A model generated the notes under the pieces. It saw nothing but the letters and a program-made list of their open reading frames with translations, made no database searches and was not told where the DNA came from. A DNA stretch of 64,000 nucleotides from contig NC_003361.3 of the NCBI RefSeq assembly GCF_000007605.1, forward strand, positions 744,001 to 808,000. Direction: 5' to 3'. Of this stretch, positions 18,703 to 27,424 are shown piece after piece (the first letter of the stretch is position 1; each line of letters begins with the position of its first letter). The DNA comes from Chlamydia caviae GPIC. GTDB lineage: Bacteria > Chlamydiota > Chlamydiia > Chlamydiales > Chlamydiaceae. The translations under genes were made by a program, and so were the position numbers.

Positions 18703-19440
18703 ATGAAAGTGAAAATTAATGACCAATTGATTTGCATCCCTCCCTATATTTCTGCACGATGGAATCAAATAGCCTTTATCGAATCTCAAGAAGGAGAAGT
18801 TAAGGGTCAGGCCACTCTCAAACTACATTTAATTGACGGCAAGCTCATTTCCATCCCTAATCTTGATCAATCCATTATTGATATTGCTTTTCAAGAACAC
18901 CTTCTCCATCTAGAAGCTTCTCAAATGATTCGAGATGAATCTGGTCGTGAAGATGATAAACTAGGCATGTTGATCAATGTACTTCAGCAATTATCTAAAG
19001 ATACTGACGTGCAAATATTTTCACATAAAGGTCTGATGTCTCCGCTATTTTCTGGAGCCAGCCCTATGGAAATGATCCTACAGCATACTCCAGAACATAA
19101 AGACCATCCTGATGCGCCGGCGGATATCTTAGAAAAAATGGTGATGGTGATTCGCACTTTAGCAGGAAACAATCCCAATGTTCTCCCTAAAGCTGAGCCT
19201 CATTGCAACTGTATGCATTGTCAAATTGGCAGAGTAATTAGTGAAGAAGAGGACGCTACTGTTTCTGAACAAGATTTATCTTTCCGCACATGGGACATTA
19301 GTCCAAGCGGGAACAAATTGTATCTTGTTACTGATCCACTAAACCCAAATGAGCAGTTTAGCGTATATTTAGGAACGCCTATCGGATGTACATGTGGACA
19401 GTTAAATTGCGAACATGTAAAAGCAGTTCTCTATACCTAA
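18703..19440 (+). CDS. Chlamydia-type protein with two cysteine clusters
   Basis: Not a family I can name. I start at 18703 (245 aa) because a GGAGG site lies 6 bases before this ATG. An upstream ATG at 18619 has none. The N-terminal part resembles a structured beta-rich domain. Two cysteine groups follow: Cys168-x-Cys170-x2-Cys173 (HCNCMHC) and Cys229-x-Cys231-x4-Cys236-x-His238 (CTCGQLNCEH). Together they look like a metal-binding, probably zinc, site formed by distant segments. Residues 86-145 are helical with several His and Asp. Soluble, no signal peptide. The next gene is 146 bases downstream on the same strand. Confidence 0.82.
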   Translation: MKVKINDQLICIPPYISARWNQIAFIESQEGEVKGQATLKLHLIDGKLISIPNLDQSIIDIAFQEHLLHLEASQMIRDESGREDDKLGMLINVLQQLSKDTDVQIFSHKGLMSPLFSGASPMEMILQHTPEHKDHPDAPADILEKMVMVIRTLAGNNPNVLPKAEPHCNCMHCQIGRVISEEEDATVSEQDLSFRTWDISPSGNKLYLVTDPLNPNEQFSVYLGTPIGCTCGQLNCEHVKAVLYT

Positions 19441-19586
19441 AGCTTAGTCGAATTTTCTCGGTTGGTAAGATAATTGACTTTTTCATTGCAGTCGATATAA
19501 TCTTTTTTCTAGGGGTCGCTTCCCCTAGAGAGCTAGGTCACATCCTTGTATCGATTTCTAATGTGAACACATTGTAGGAGTAAAGC

Positions 19587-20816
19587 ATGCGAACGCTATC
19601 GATTTCTATGCTTTTATTTACCATCGGGTCTGGAATAAGTTCAGCAAGTTTACTTGCCGCTCCTTCCACATCAACGACATCTGTTGCGCAAATGGACAAG
19701 TCTTCCTTTGCTCCATTTACGGGAGAGATTAAAGGGAATCGTGTGCGTTTACGTCTAGCTCCTCATGTAGATAGCTCCATTATCAAAGAACTGTCTAAAG
19801 GCGATTACATTGCTGTTATAGGAGAAAGCAAGGATTACTATATCGTTGCTGCTCCTGAGGGACTCAAAGGTTATGTATTCCGCACCTTTGTCTTGGACAA
19901 CGTTATTGAAGGCGAGCAAGTGAACGTACGTCTAGAGCCCTCTACATCAGCTCCCGTGCTTGCACGTTTGTCCCGAGGCACACAAATTGAAGCAACACCG
20001 ATTCAGCAACAAGGAAAATGGTTGGAGATTGTTCTACCTAGCCAATGTGCTTTCTATGTTGCAAAAAACTTTGTTTCTCAAAAGGGATCTATAGATCTTT
20101 ATAAACAGAGAGAAGGTCAGAAAAAAATTGCTTTAGATTTACTCGATTCTGCTGTGCAGTTTGCTCAAGATGAGCTGAAAAAAGGTTTGGATTTAGTCGA
20201 TTTAGAAGCAATTTATAAGAAGATTAATCTTGTACAATCTGAAGAATTCAATGATGTTCCTGGCTTGCAGCCATTAATACAAAAAGCTTTGGAAGAGATC
20301 CAGGATACCTACCTAGCAAAATCCTTAGCAAATCAAGATAAGGCTATTGGGAAGCAACAGGCATCTAGTTCGTCTGATACTCTCTCTACCCCAGAAAGAC
20401 CTGCTACTACCGGATCCTTATTATCTCGACATATTCGCAAACAAACGGTAATAAAAACTTCTCCAAAAACTCAAGGCAGAGAAAGTCTTGAGTATTCTTT
20501 GTTTAAGATTTGGGCAAGCATGCAGCCTCAGGAACATGCTAAAAAGCTGACTCAAGATGCCTTCTATGAAGAAGAGAAGAAGAAAAAGAAGACTTTCGTT
20601 GGAGAGCTCGAGCTTTATCCCCATGTCGTAAAGAATAATCCTGGCGACTATTTGCTGAAAGATAAGGAAAATACTCTAGCCTTTGTCTACGCGACAAAAA
20701 TAGACTTAGAAAAGTGGGTAGGAAAGAGAGTATCTGTAGAGTGTTTACCTCGTCCAAATAACCATTTTGCTTTTCCAGCTTATTATATTATCGACATCAA
20801 AGAAGTTGTTTCGTAA
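19587..20816 (+). CDS. Secreted protein with two bacterial SH3 domains
   Basis: A 409-residue protein starting with a signal peptide (residues 1-25, cleavage likely near LLAAPS). Two SH3b repeats follow: about 48-110 (NRVRLRLAPHVDSSIIKELSKGD) and about 112-170 (VNVRLEPSTSAPVLARLSRGT). The remainder (about 170-409) is lysine-rich, partly coiled, with a final folded segment. SH3b domains bind cell-wall peptide or other ligands in the periplasm, so a role at the envelope is likely. Strong TAGGAG site before the ATG. The gene is followed by a large hairpin and is convergent with cydB. Confidence 0.87.
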   Translation: MRTLSISMLLFTIGSGISSASLLAAPSTSTTSVAQMDKSSFAPFTGEIKGNRVRLRLAPHVDSSIIKELSKGDYIAVIGESKDYYIVAAPEGLKGYVFRTFVLDNVIEGEQVNVRLEPSTSAPVLARLSRGTQIEATPIQQQGKWLEIVLPSQCAFYVAKNFVSQKGSIDLYKQREGQKKIALDLLDSAVQFAQDELKKGLDLVDLEAIYKKINLVQSEEFNDVPGLQPLIQKALEEIQDTYLAKSLANQDKAIGKQQASSSSDTLSTPERPATTGSLLSRHIRKQTVIKTSPKTQGRESLEYSLFKIWASMQPQEHAKKLTQDAFYEEEKKKKKTFVGELELYPHVVKNNPGDYLLKDKENTLAFVYATKIDLEKWVGKRVSVECLPRPNNHFAFPAYYIIDIKEVVS

Positions 20817-20830
20817 ATCACTCTTTTATG

Positions 20831-20881
20831 TTTACTTTCAAATTGTCAGAGCTTGAATATGCAAGACAATGTGAAAGTAAA
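20831..20881 (+). terminator. Terminator of the SH3b gene
   Basis: A 17-bp stem with one mismatch (20831-20847 with 20865-20881) begins 14 bases after the stop codon, with a 17-base loop. It is followed by a short T-containing run. Confidence 0.55.
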
Positions 20882-21060
20882 GTTTCTCCTGCACTTCCCT
20901 AGTGTTGAATACGCTGATTTCCCAAAGCCTCTCTAACACTTGCAGGTATCTTCATTATACAAAGGAAGATTCTTTAACTTTGACCAAGAAGCTGCCCAAG
21001 GATTTTTACACAATTGTAAAAAACTCTGAAACACGAAAAAGGCAGCCTCTACTCTTAGAA

Positions 21061-21091
21061 AGGTTTGTAAGCTGAAGAAGCTTACAAACCT
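21061..21091 (-). terminator. Terminator of cydAB
   Basis: A perfect 13-bp stem (21061-21073 with 21079-21091, 5-base loop) lies 38 bases after the cydB stop, with a short T-rich tail on the minus strand. Confidence 0.65.
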
Positions 21092-21129
21092 AAAACAGGA
21101 AGCGTGTTATAAAAATCTTCTAAACGTTT

Positions 21130-22191
21130 TTAATACACCGAAGGGAAATCTGTTTTCCCTCTGAAAACACGATAGACGTAGACACCATAAGCTATAATCA
21201 ACGGTAAACCTACCAGTACGATTACCAAAAGACTTTGCAATGTTTTCGTGCTGGCCGCCGTATTGTAAATAGTGTAGCTATTCTCAGGGCTTACTGTAGA
21301 AAATAAGATATTTGGGAAAATCAAAGTCACTGTTGATAATATCAACAGAAGTAAATGCAACGAAGAATAGAGAAAAGCAGAACCATAACGCTTTTTAAAT
21401 ACGCAACTTCTAGCTGCTAAGCAACTCCCCAAAGTCATAGAAAATAACAATATCAATACAGGGTATGTAGGGACTCCGGCAAAACTTCCCACTTGGAAAG
21501 AATATCCATTTATTTGCGGTATCATAGCTAGCGTAGCGCCAATTAGAAGAAAATAAACGACCAAAAATGCTGATATAATATAAGAGAAACGCTTAATAAT
21601 CCGTTGTTGTAACTCCCCTGCGGTCTTCATTAACACGAAAGTTGCTCCATGGATTGCAAAAGCACTAACGACAAGAGCACCACACAATAGAGCGTAAGGA
21701 CGGAAAAACAATATCCAAGATAAGGAAGAATACGGAGTCGTAGGAGATATAGGTAATCCTAGGATCATATTCCCCACTAAAACTCCGAGAAAGAAGCTAA
21801 TAGCGATCCCCGATACACAGAAAACAACATCCCAGAAAGCTTTCCATTTCGCAGATTCTGCCTTACTACGAAATTCTAAAGAGCATCCTCGAAAGATATA
21901 AAGTAAAACTAATGTCCATATTGGCATGTAGAAAATAGATAATAATGCACCGTAGGCCGGCGGAAACCCTGCCATAAGTCCACCAAAAATAATAATGAGC
22001 CATACTTCATTACCATCCCAAACAGGCCCTATGGAATTCAGTAGCGTACGGCGTTCTTCATCAACGCGAGATATGAAATAGATCGTACTTAAACCTAAAT
22101 CAAAACCATCCCCTAACGAATAAGCAAAGACTGCAACTACTAGTATAGCATACCAAGCTATCGGCAACAGTGAAGCTAACGAAAAATCCAT
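21130..22191 (-). CDS. cydB: Cytochrome bd oxidase subunit II
   Basis: The partner subunit of the bd quinol oxidase in the inner membrane. The 353-residue protein is almost all membrane segments, with the family start WYAILVVAVFAYSLGDGFDLG and the block GPVWDGNEVWLI. Length is normal. Its ATG follows the cydA stop by 2 bases, so the two are one operon. With CydA it gives chlamydiae oxygen-scavenging respiration that does not pump protons directly. Confidence 0.96.
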   Translation of the reverse strand: MDFSLASLLPIAWYAILVVAVFAYSLGDGFDLGLSTIYFISRVDEERRTLLNSIGPVWDGNEVWLIIIFGGLMAGFPPAYGALLSIFYMPIWTLVLLYIFRGCSLEFRSKAESAKWKAFWDVVFCVSGIAISFFLGVLVGNMILGLPISPTTPYSSLSWILFFRPYALLCGALVVSAFAIHGATFVLMKTAGELQQRIIKRFSYIISAFLVVYFLLIGATLAMIPQINGYSFQVGSFAGVPTYPVLILLFSMTLGSCLAARSCVFKKRYGSAFLYSSLHLLLLILSTVTLIFPNILFSTVSPENSYTIYNTAASTKTLQSLLVIVLVGLPLIIAYGVYVYRVFRGKTDFPSVY

Positions 22192-22193
22192 GA

Positions 22194-23534
22194 CTATACT
22201 TCCACCTCATTAAGATCGTTTTGATCGGGTCCTCGTTGTATTTTCTTCCATAGAAGAAAGAGGAATAAAGATAAGAGACAAACAAACACTATACTAAATA
22301 AAATAAGAGTCTGAACAACCTGGCCTCCCCGTATTATAGGAGAAACAGCATCGCTAGTTTTTAATAAACCGTAAACTATCCACGGTTGTCTTCCCATTTC
22401 TGTAGCAAACCAACCCACTTCATTACATACCGTAGGACAGAGAACGGATAATGAGAGTACAGATAAAACGAAAGATTTTAATGCCCAACGCCTTTTCTTA
22501 TAAACACACCAGGTAATGACTGCCAAAAGAACCATCAATCCCCAAAGCATAACCATTAAATGGTAGAATTGGAAAACCATCTGCACATTAGGCCATTCAT
22601 CTTGTGGTGTTTGATCTAAACCAGCAACTGGAGTTTTAGTATTCCTATGCACTAAGAACGAAAGAGCTCCAGGAATAGGCAGGCCTATAACTCTCTGATT
22701 CTTTACATCAACATAACCGAATAAATAAATGGGACTATATTCTTCTGTTTTAAATAACCCTTCAAAAGCTGCTAATTTCGTAGGTTGATTTTTAGCAACA
22801 CCACGAGCGCTAACATCTGCGGACCATAATTGTAAAATAAGTAAGACAATCCCAGTAATCGCGCCTAATTTTAACCCCTGACGAGCAAATTCTACATGGC
22901 GTTGTTTACGCAAATAATACGCGCTCACACTAATCACAAGGAAAACACCTGATAACCAAGTTCCCAATACAACGTGAATAAAACGCTCTATACTTGAAGG
23001 AGAGAAAACTACTTGCCAAAATGAAGTCAGCATAGGGACAAGCTGTCCATTATGCATGGCCATTTCATAACCCGAAGGCGTTTGCATCCAAGAATTGGCA
23101 CATACGATCCAGAAAGCACTCATATGAGCTCCTAAAGCCACCATACAAGTAGAGAAAAAATGCATTTTTTTAGAAACTTTATGACGTCCAAATAACAAAA
23201 CGCCTAAAAATCCCGATTCCAAGAAAAAGGCGAAGATACCTTCGCTCCCTAAAAGGGTTCCAAAAACATTGCCATTGTACTCAGAAAATCTCGACCAATT
23301 TGATCCGAAAGAAAAAATCTGCATGATGCCAGTGACTACTCCAACAACAAATGTTAAAGCAAAGACACCAATCCAAAACCAGGTCATCTGTTTATAAATA
23401 TTCTTCTTCGTAACTAGATACAAGCCCTCCATTAAAACAAGCATCATACTGAGGCCCATACTCAAAGGAACAAACAAGTAGTGAAATGCAATAAATAAAC
23501 CGAACTGTATTCTAGATAAAATCTCCGTGTCCAT
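22194..23534 (-). CDS. cydA: Cytochrome bd oxidase subunit I
   Basis: Binds the haems and oxidises quinol at the periplasmic side. I start at the ATG at 23534 (446 aa), since residues MDTEILSRIQFGLFIAFHY are the conserved N-terminus with a haem-ligand His. The longer frame to 23591 adds 19 non-conserved residues. Further marks are GSNWSRFSEYNG, ANSWMQTPSGYEM (haem and quinol region) and GRQPWIVYGLLKT near the end. It is the short Q-loop form. A perfect TATAAT lies on the minus strand at 23647-23652, about 110 bases upstream. Confidence 0.96.
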   Translation of the reverse strand: MDTEILSRIQFGLFIAFHYLFVPLSMGLSMMLVLMEGLYLVTKKNIYKQMTWFWIGVFALTFVVGVVTGIMQIFSFGSNWSRFSEYNGNVFGTLLGSEGIFAFFLESGFLGVLLFGRHKVSKKMHFFSTCMVALGAHMSAFWIVCANSWMQTPSGYEMAMHNGQLVPMLTSFWQVVFSPSSIERFIHVVLGTWLSGVFLVISVSAYYLRKQRHVEFARQGLKLGAITGIVLLILQLWSADVSARGVAKNQPTKLAAFEGLFKTEEYSPIYLFGYVDVKNQRVIGLPIPGALSFLVHRNTKTPVAGLDQTPQDEWPNVQMVFQFYHLMVMLWGLMVLLAVITWCVYKKRRWALKSFVLSVLSLSVLCPTVCNEVGWFATEMGRQPWIVYGLLKTSDAVSPIIRGGQVVQTLILFSIVFVCLLSLFLFLLWKKIQRGPDQNDLNEVEV

Positions 23535-23646
23535 ATGCCCGCCAGGAATCTGAGAACAAATAAAAAAGCTGTAATGTGAAGTATATAACAAACTATTGCA
23601 ACTATAAAATACTTTGCTGTTAACCTTTTTCTCTATATGCTACAGT

Positions 23647-23652
23647 ATTATA
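23647..23652 (-). promoter_or_regulatory. Candidate -10 element upstream of cydAB
   Basis: A perfect TATAAT on the minus strand, about 113 bases before the cydA ATG. No good -35 hexamer is seen 16-18 bases upstream, so the assignment is weak. Confidence 0.3.
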
Positions 23653-23733
23653 TTACCTTCTTTTAGAAAGCAGTCGCTTGCCTTTAGGGTGAGAATTTCT
23701 TCGAGTATTCTATTCTAGGAAACTAGTAAAGCT

Positions 23734-24528
23734 ATGCCCATAGATATTACTTACTATACGACACCCTTGTTAGAAATTATTCTGATTTGGGTAGTATTAA
23801 ATTATCTTCTGAAGTTCTTTTGGGGAACTCGAGCCATGGACGTTGTCTTTGGTTTGCTTGCCTTTCTTTTTCTATTTGTCTTAGCAGATAAGTTACATTT
23901 TCCTATTATCCGACGATTGATGTTACATGTTGTCAATGTCGCTGCCATCGTCGTTTTTATTATTTTCCAACCAGAAATACGCTTAGCCTTATCACGTGTA
24001 CGGTTTCATGGGAGGAAGTTTGTTATTGATCTACAAGATCAATTTATTGAACACCTCACCTCATGCATCTATCAGATGTCCGATAGGCAAGTTGGTGCTC
24101 TTGTCGTTCTTGAAAATAAAGATTCTTTCGATGAGTTTTTAAGTTTTTCTTCAGTAAAAATTAATGCGGACTTCTCAGAAGAACTCTTGGAGACGATTTT
24201 TGAACCCTCATCTCCCCTCCATGATGGAGCAGTAATTCTCAGAGCAGAAACTATAGCCTATGCGCGTGTTGTTCTTCCTCTAGCACACGATACAACACAG
24301 TTATCACGTTCTATGGGAACGCGTCACCGAGCGGCTCTAGGAGCAAGTCAACGTACCGATGCGTTGATTATTACTGTATCTGAAGAAAATGGCTACGTAT
24401 CGTTATCTCGTGATGGGATTTTGACACGTGGAGTGAAAATGGACAGATTCAAAGCTGTATTGAGAAGTATTCTTGCTCTTAAAGAACAAAAACGTAAACC
24501 CTTTAGCTCGTGGATTTGGAAAAAATGA
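23734..24528 (+). CDS. dacA: Diadenylate cyclase (CdaA/DacA type)
   Basis: Makes cyclic-di-AMP from two ATP. The 264 residues begin with three membrane helices (about 12-80) and then a DAC domain with both signature motifs: Asp164-Gly-Ala166 (PLHDGAVIL) and Arg197-His-Arg199 (GTRHRAALGAS). Membrane topology and length match CdaA. The stop overlaps the next gene (ATGA), which is the YbbR-type regulator, as in Gram-positive cdaA-cdaR operons. In chlamydiae this enzyme is known to make c-di-AMP (established knowledge). Confidence 0.96.
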   Translation: MPIDITYYTTPLLEIILIWVVLNYLLKFFWGTRAMDVVFGLLAFLFLFVLADKLHFPIIRRLMLHVVNVAAIVVFIIFQPEIRLALSRVRFHGRKFVIDLQDQFIEHLTSCIYQMSDRQVGALVVLENKDSFDEFLSFSSVKINADFSEELLETIFEPSSPLHDGAVILRAETIAYARVVLPLAHDTTQLSRSMGTRHRAALGASQRTDALIITVSEENGYVSLSRDGILTRGVKMDRFKAVLRSILALKEQKRKPFSSWIWKK

Positions 24529-25793
24529 TCGATTTTCTTTCTCGTTTTTTCATGCGCAACTGGCTGAGAAAAGTGGTGTCTTTAGGGTTTGCTATCATCA
24601 TTTGGATTCTCGTCGGACAAACAGTAACCATTACCCGCACATTGAATAACATCCCTGTGCGTATTGTTGATCTTGATCCTGATCAAACGGTGTTGGGATT
24701 GCAAAGCAATGGTCTATTGGACAAGAAGGTTTCATTAACCATCGTAGGAAATAAAAGTACTGTTCATGATCTTCGTCCTACAAACTTGGAAGTAGTGATT
24801 AGCGCTACGGGACATACGGAAAGCTGGATAGCTGCCATTGATAAGTATAATCTTGTTAGCCTTGATGGTGAGATGAATATCCGTAGAGATATTCAAAGTG
24901 TCTCTGCTGATGATATTTTTATTTGCCTGACACAATATGTTACTGAAGACGTTACGGTGACGATTACAACTCCTGTAGGAAGTCCACCTAAGGGTTATGA
25001 ATATTTAGACGTTTGGCCAAAATATCTTATCCAAAAAGTCAGCGGTCCTAAAGAATATGTAAATGCTCTTAAGGAACAGGGATTAGAGCTCACCTTTAAT
25101 CTCAATAAGGTATCTTTTGAAGAATTGGAGAGAAATCGGATAGCCCAAGGGAATCACGATGAGATTATCTTTCCTATTCCTGAAGAATGGAAAAAAATTC
25201 TTATTCCTTTTGGCAATACCAATACCTATGAAAATCTTAATGATCCTCAAGCAGATTTCTTACGCTTACTCTTTTTAAAACAAGAACTCATTCCTCTAAA
25301 TCTTAACCTCCCTGTTTTACTTTTCTTCCCTGTAAAATACAGCAACACCTTCAATCCTCTAGCTTATACTTTAGAAGCTTCTCACCCTATTATTCTTAAC
25401 CAAGGCATCTATCAAATCAATATTCCCCTCTATGCAAAAGATGTCAGTAAGCTTTTCTTAGATGTTGTGAAGAATAACATTGCCTTAGCTGTGGTTATGG
25501 CGCCACCACATGGGAATAACTCTGTAAACTGGGCTGTAGAATTTATAGACGAAAAGACTCTTGAAGACACCTTTGTTCAAGCTATCATGGCTCAAGAACA
25601 TGGGATTCTCCATGATTTCGCTTTGATTGACGAAACAGGGATTCGCCATCGCTTCCGTGAATATTTAAGAAAGCTTTCTTTATTCGGGAAAGATGGATCT
25701 CCACTGCACCTTTCTGCGGAGATTTCCCATAACAAAGTGATTATCCATTCAAAATCTAGGGAAACCTCAAAGCTAATTCAAAAAGAGTGGTAA
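24525..25793 (+). CDS. YbbR/CdaR-like regulator of the diadenylate cyclase
   Basis: A 422-residue protein with one N-terminal membrane segment (about 14-34, VVSLGFAIIIWILVG) and an extracytoplasmic region containing YbbR-type repeats (for example ITRTLNNIPVRIVDLDPDQ, then VTVTITTPVGSPPKGYEY). In Firmicutes the homologue binds and modulates CdaA. I choose the ATG at 24525 because it overlaps the dacA stop as ATGA. The frame is open to 24510. The C-terminal half does not resemble a YbbR repeat and may be lineage-specific. Confidence 0.9.
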   Translation: MIDFLSRFFMRNWLRKVVSLGFAIIIWILVGQTVTITRTLNNIPVRIVDLDPDQTVLGLQSNGLLDKKVSLTIVGNKSTVHDLRPTNLEVVISATGHTESWIAAIDKYNLVSLDGEMNIRRDIQSVSADDIFICLTQYVTEDVTVTITTPVGSPPKGYEYLDVWPKYLIQKVSGPKEYVNALKEQGLELTFNLNKVSFEELERNRIAQGNHDEIIFPIPEEWKKILIPFGNTNTYENLNDPQADFLRLLFLKQELIPLNLNLPVLLFFPVKYSNTFNPLAYTLEASHPIILNQGIYQINIPLYAKDVSKLFLDVVKNNIALAVVMAPPHGNNSVNWAVEFIDEKTLEDTFVQAIMAQEHGILHDFALIDETGIRHRFREYLRKLSLFGKDGSPLHLSAEISHNKVIIHSKSRETSKLIQKEW

Positions 25794-25905
25794 AGCCCTG
25801 AAATCTATACCACTAGATGTTTGTAACTAGAAGCTTGTGTAGTTAATAGTAAAAACTATAAAAACAGTTGGAAGAGTTATCGAAGCCTATAGTGTCGATG
25901 ATAGC

Positions 25906-25926
25906 CGCTCATTCAACTGATGAGCG
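25906..25926. terminator. Hairpin between the YbbR gene and lpxL
   Basis: CGCTCAT (25906-25912) pairs with ATGAGCG (25920-25926) over a 7-base loop, in the 204-base gap between the two genes. It could end the dacA-ybbR transcript or sit in the lpxL leader. Confidence 0.35.
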
Positions 25927-25997
25927 CGATCTATTATAAAATACTACCTATTTGCTCCCAATCTCTTGTTATATTGTATGGGTAGGGATTCTATATC

Positions 25998-27344
25998 ATG
26001 TTAAAGAGCATACGTCGCGCGAAACAAACTATCCTTGATTCGTTCGTTTACTATTTAGGAATATCGTTCATCAGTATTTTTAAACATATTCCCCGCTCTC
26101 TTCTATGTTGTTTTGGAAGAGTTTTAGGCACTATCGTTTTCTATACCATCTCTGACTACAGGAAAACAGCACTTACAAATTTAGCCCTTGCTTTTCCCTA
26201 TAAGTCTTTTAAAGAGAGAAAGCACATTGCTAAACACTCTATACAACATGTGATGATTACTGTTTTAGAGTTATTAGCTGTGGAGGGATTAATAGGGAAT
26301 ATAGATAGTTTAATTTCAATAGCAACTGAGGAAACCCATCCGGAAGGATTCTGCGGTGGCGACGTCCTGACACAAAAAGAATTGGCAGATACATTTTCCA
26401 AGCTGAATGAAAACGAAGGGATTATTTTATTTTGTGGTCATCAAGCAAATTGGGAACTTCCTTTTCTTTTTATCACTCGAGATTATCCTGGTTTAGCATT
26501 TGCAAAACCGATAAAAAATGCCCGATTAAACAAAAAAATTTTTTCTCTACGGGAAACCTTTAAAGGGAAAATTATTAGCCCAAAACAAGGCATACATTCT
26601 GCCCTTCAAGCTCTACAACAAGGACACATTATTGGTATAGTTGGTGATCAAGCATTACTCATATCCTCTTATGCATATCCCTTATTTGGGCATGAAGCTT
26701 TCACAACAACATCTCCAGCACTACTCGCCTATAAAACAGGAAAACCGGTAATAGCCATAGCAGTGTTTCGTCATGAAAACGGGTATAGAATTGTTCCTAG
26801 TAAGAAGTTTTATGCTGATAAATCTTTACCCATCAAAGAAGCCACCTCTTCACTGATGGACAATCTCATGGGATTCTTAGAAAAAGGTATAGCGCATAAG
26901 CCTGAACAGTGGATGTGGATGCATAAACGATGGAAACGAAAGCTCTTCAGCCATCTGAAAAAGAGACATGCCTATAGCCATATTCTCGTTATTGCCAATT
27001 ACGCTACTCTGGGAAATTTTCAGGGATTCCTTACGGATCTTGCCGATCTGTATTCAGGGGCTTCACTAACATTAGCTTTAGAAATCCCAACGAATGAGAA
27101 GATCCCTACCGACGATTTCCCTCAATACACTATAAAAGAATTCTCATCTCTTGAAGCTCTACACACCCTTCCTAATAGCTTCCCCGCTGTTTTTGATCTT
27201 GTAGGGCTCCCCAAAAACCTACACAAACATTTTAAAACAACAGGTTCCAAGACTCTTTATACACAAAAAACACTAGAAAGAAAGCTTCTCCATCCACAAG
27301 CATCTTTAATTACCGCATTAAAGAATTTCTCAAAAAAATCTTAA
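25998..27344 (+). CDS. lpxL: Lipid A acyltransferase LpxL/HtrB family, with C-terminal extension
   Basis: Adds a secondary acyl chain to lipid A precursors at the inner membrane. An N-terminal hydrophobic segment is present, and the catalytic HX4E dyad is His148 and Glu153 (GHQANWELP). Further family blocks are GIIGDQA-like (IIGIVGDQALL) and WMWMHKRWK near 306-314. The canonical enzyme ends about there (around 310 residues). This protein continues for about 130 residues with a Rossmann-like look (HILVIANYATLGNFQGFLTDLADL). The function of the extension is unknown. Confidence 0.93.
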   Translation: MLKSIRRAKQTILDSFVYYLGISFISIFKHIPRSLLCCFGRVLGTIVFYTISDYRKTALTNLALAFPYKSFKERKHIAKHSIQHVMITVLELLAVEGLIGNIDSLISIATEETHPEGFCGGDVLTQKELADTFSKLNENEGIILFCGHQANWELPFLFITRDYPGLAFAKPIKNARLNKKIFSLRETFKGKIISPKQGIHSALQALQQGHIIGIVGDQALLISSYAYPLFGHEAFTTTSPALLAYKTGKPVIAIAVFRHENGYRIVPSKKFYADKSLPIKEATSSLMDNLMGFLEKGIAHKPEQWMWMHKRWKRKLFSHLKKRHAYSHILVIANYATLGNFQGFLTDLADLYSGASLTLALEIPTNEKIPTDDFPQYTIKEFSSLEALHTLPNSFPAVFDLVGLPKNLHKHFKTTGSKTLYTQKTLERKLLHPQASLITALKNFSKKS

Positions 27345-27346
27345 AG

Positions 27347-27377
27347 GGAAGTAAAAAATTTTTTTGTTTTTTTTCCC
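27347..27377. repeat. Poly-T tract in front of the Inc-like gene
   Basis: Seven T, one G and eight T (27359-27374) follow the lpxL stop by 14 bases. The upstream GGGAAGTAAAAAA can fold onto the T-run and CCC, making a weak hairpin. It may be the lpxL terminator or a slippage-prone tract near the next gene. Confidence 0.5.
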
Positions 27378-27424
27378 AATTTAAGAGAGAATGCTCTTTG
27401 TTATTTTTAAATCAGAAGAATTTT

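Larger units (their letters stand above)
20817..21129. other. Hairpin-rich convergent intergenic region
   Basis: This 313-base gap between convergent genes contains three separate inverted repeats: 20831-20881, 21003-21022 (TTTTTACA/TGTAAAAA with a CAAT loop) and 21061-21091. No coding frame is present. Confidence 0.5.
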
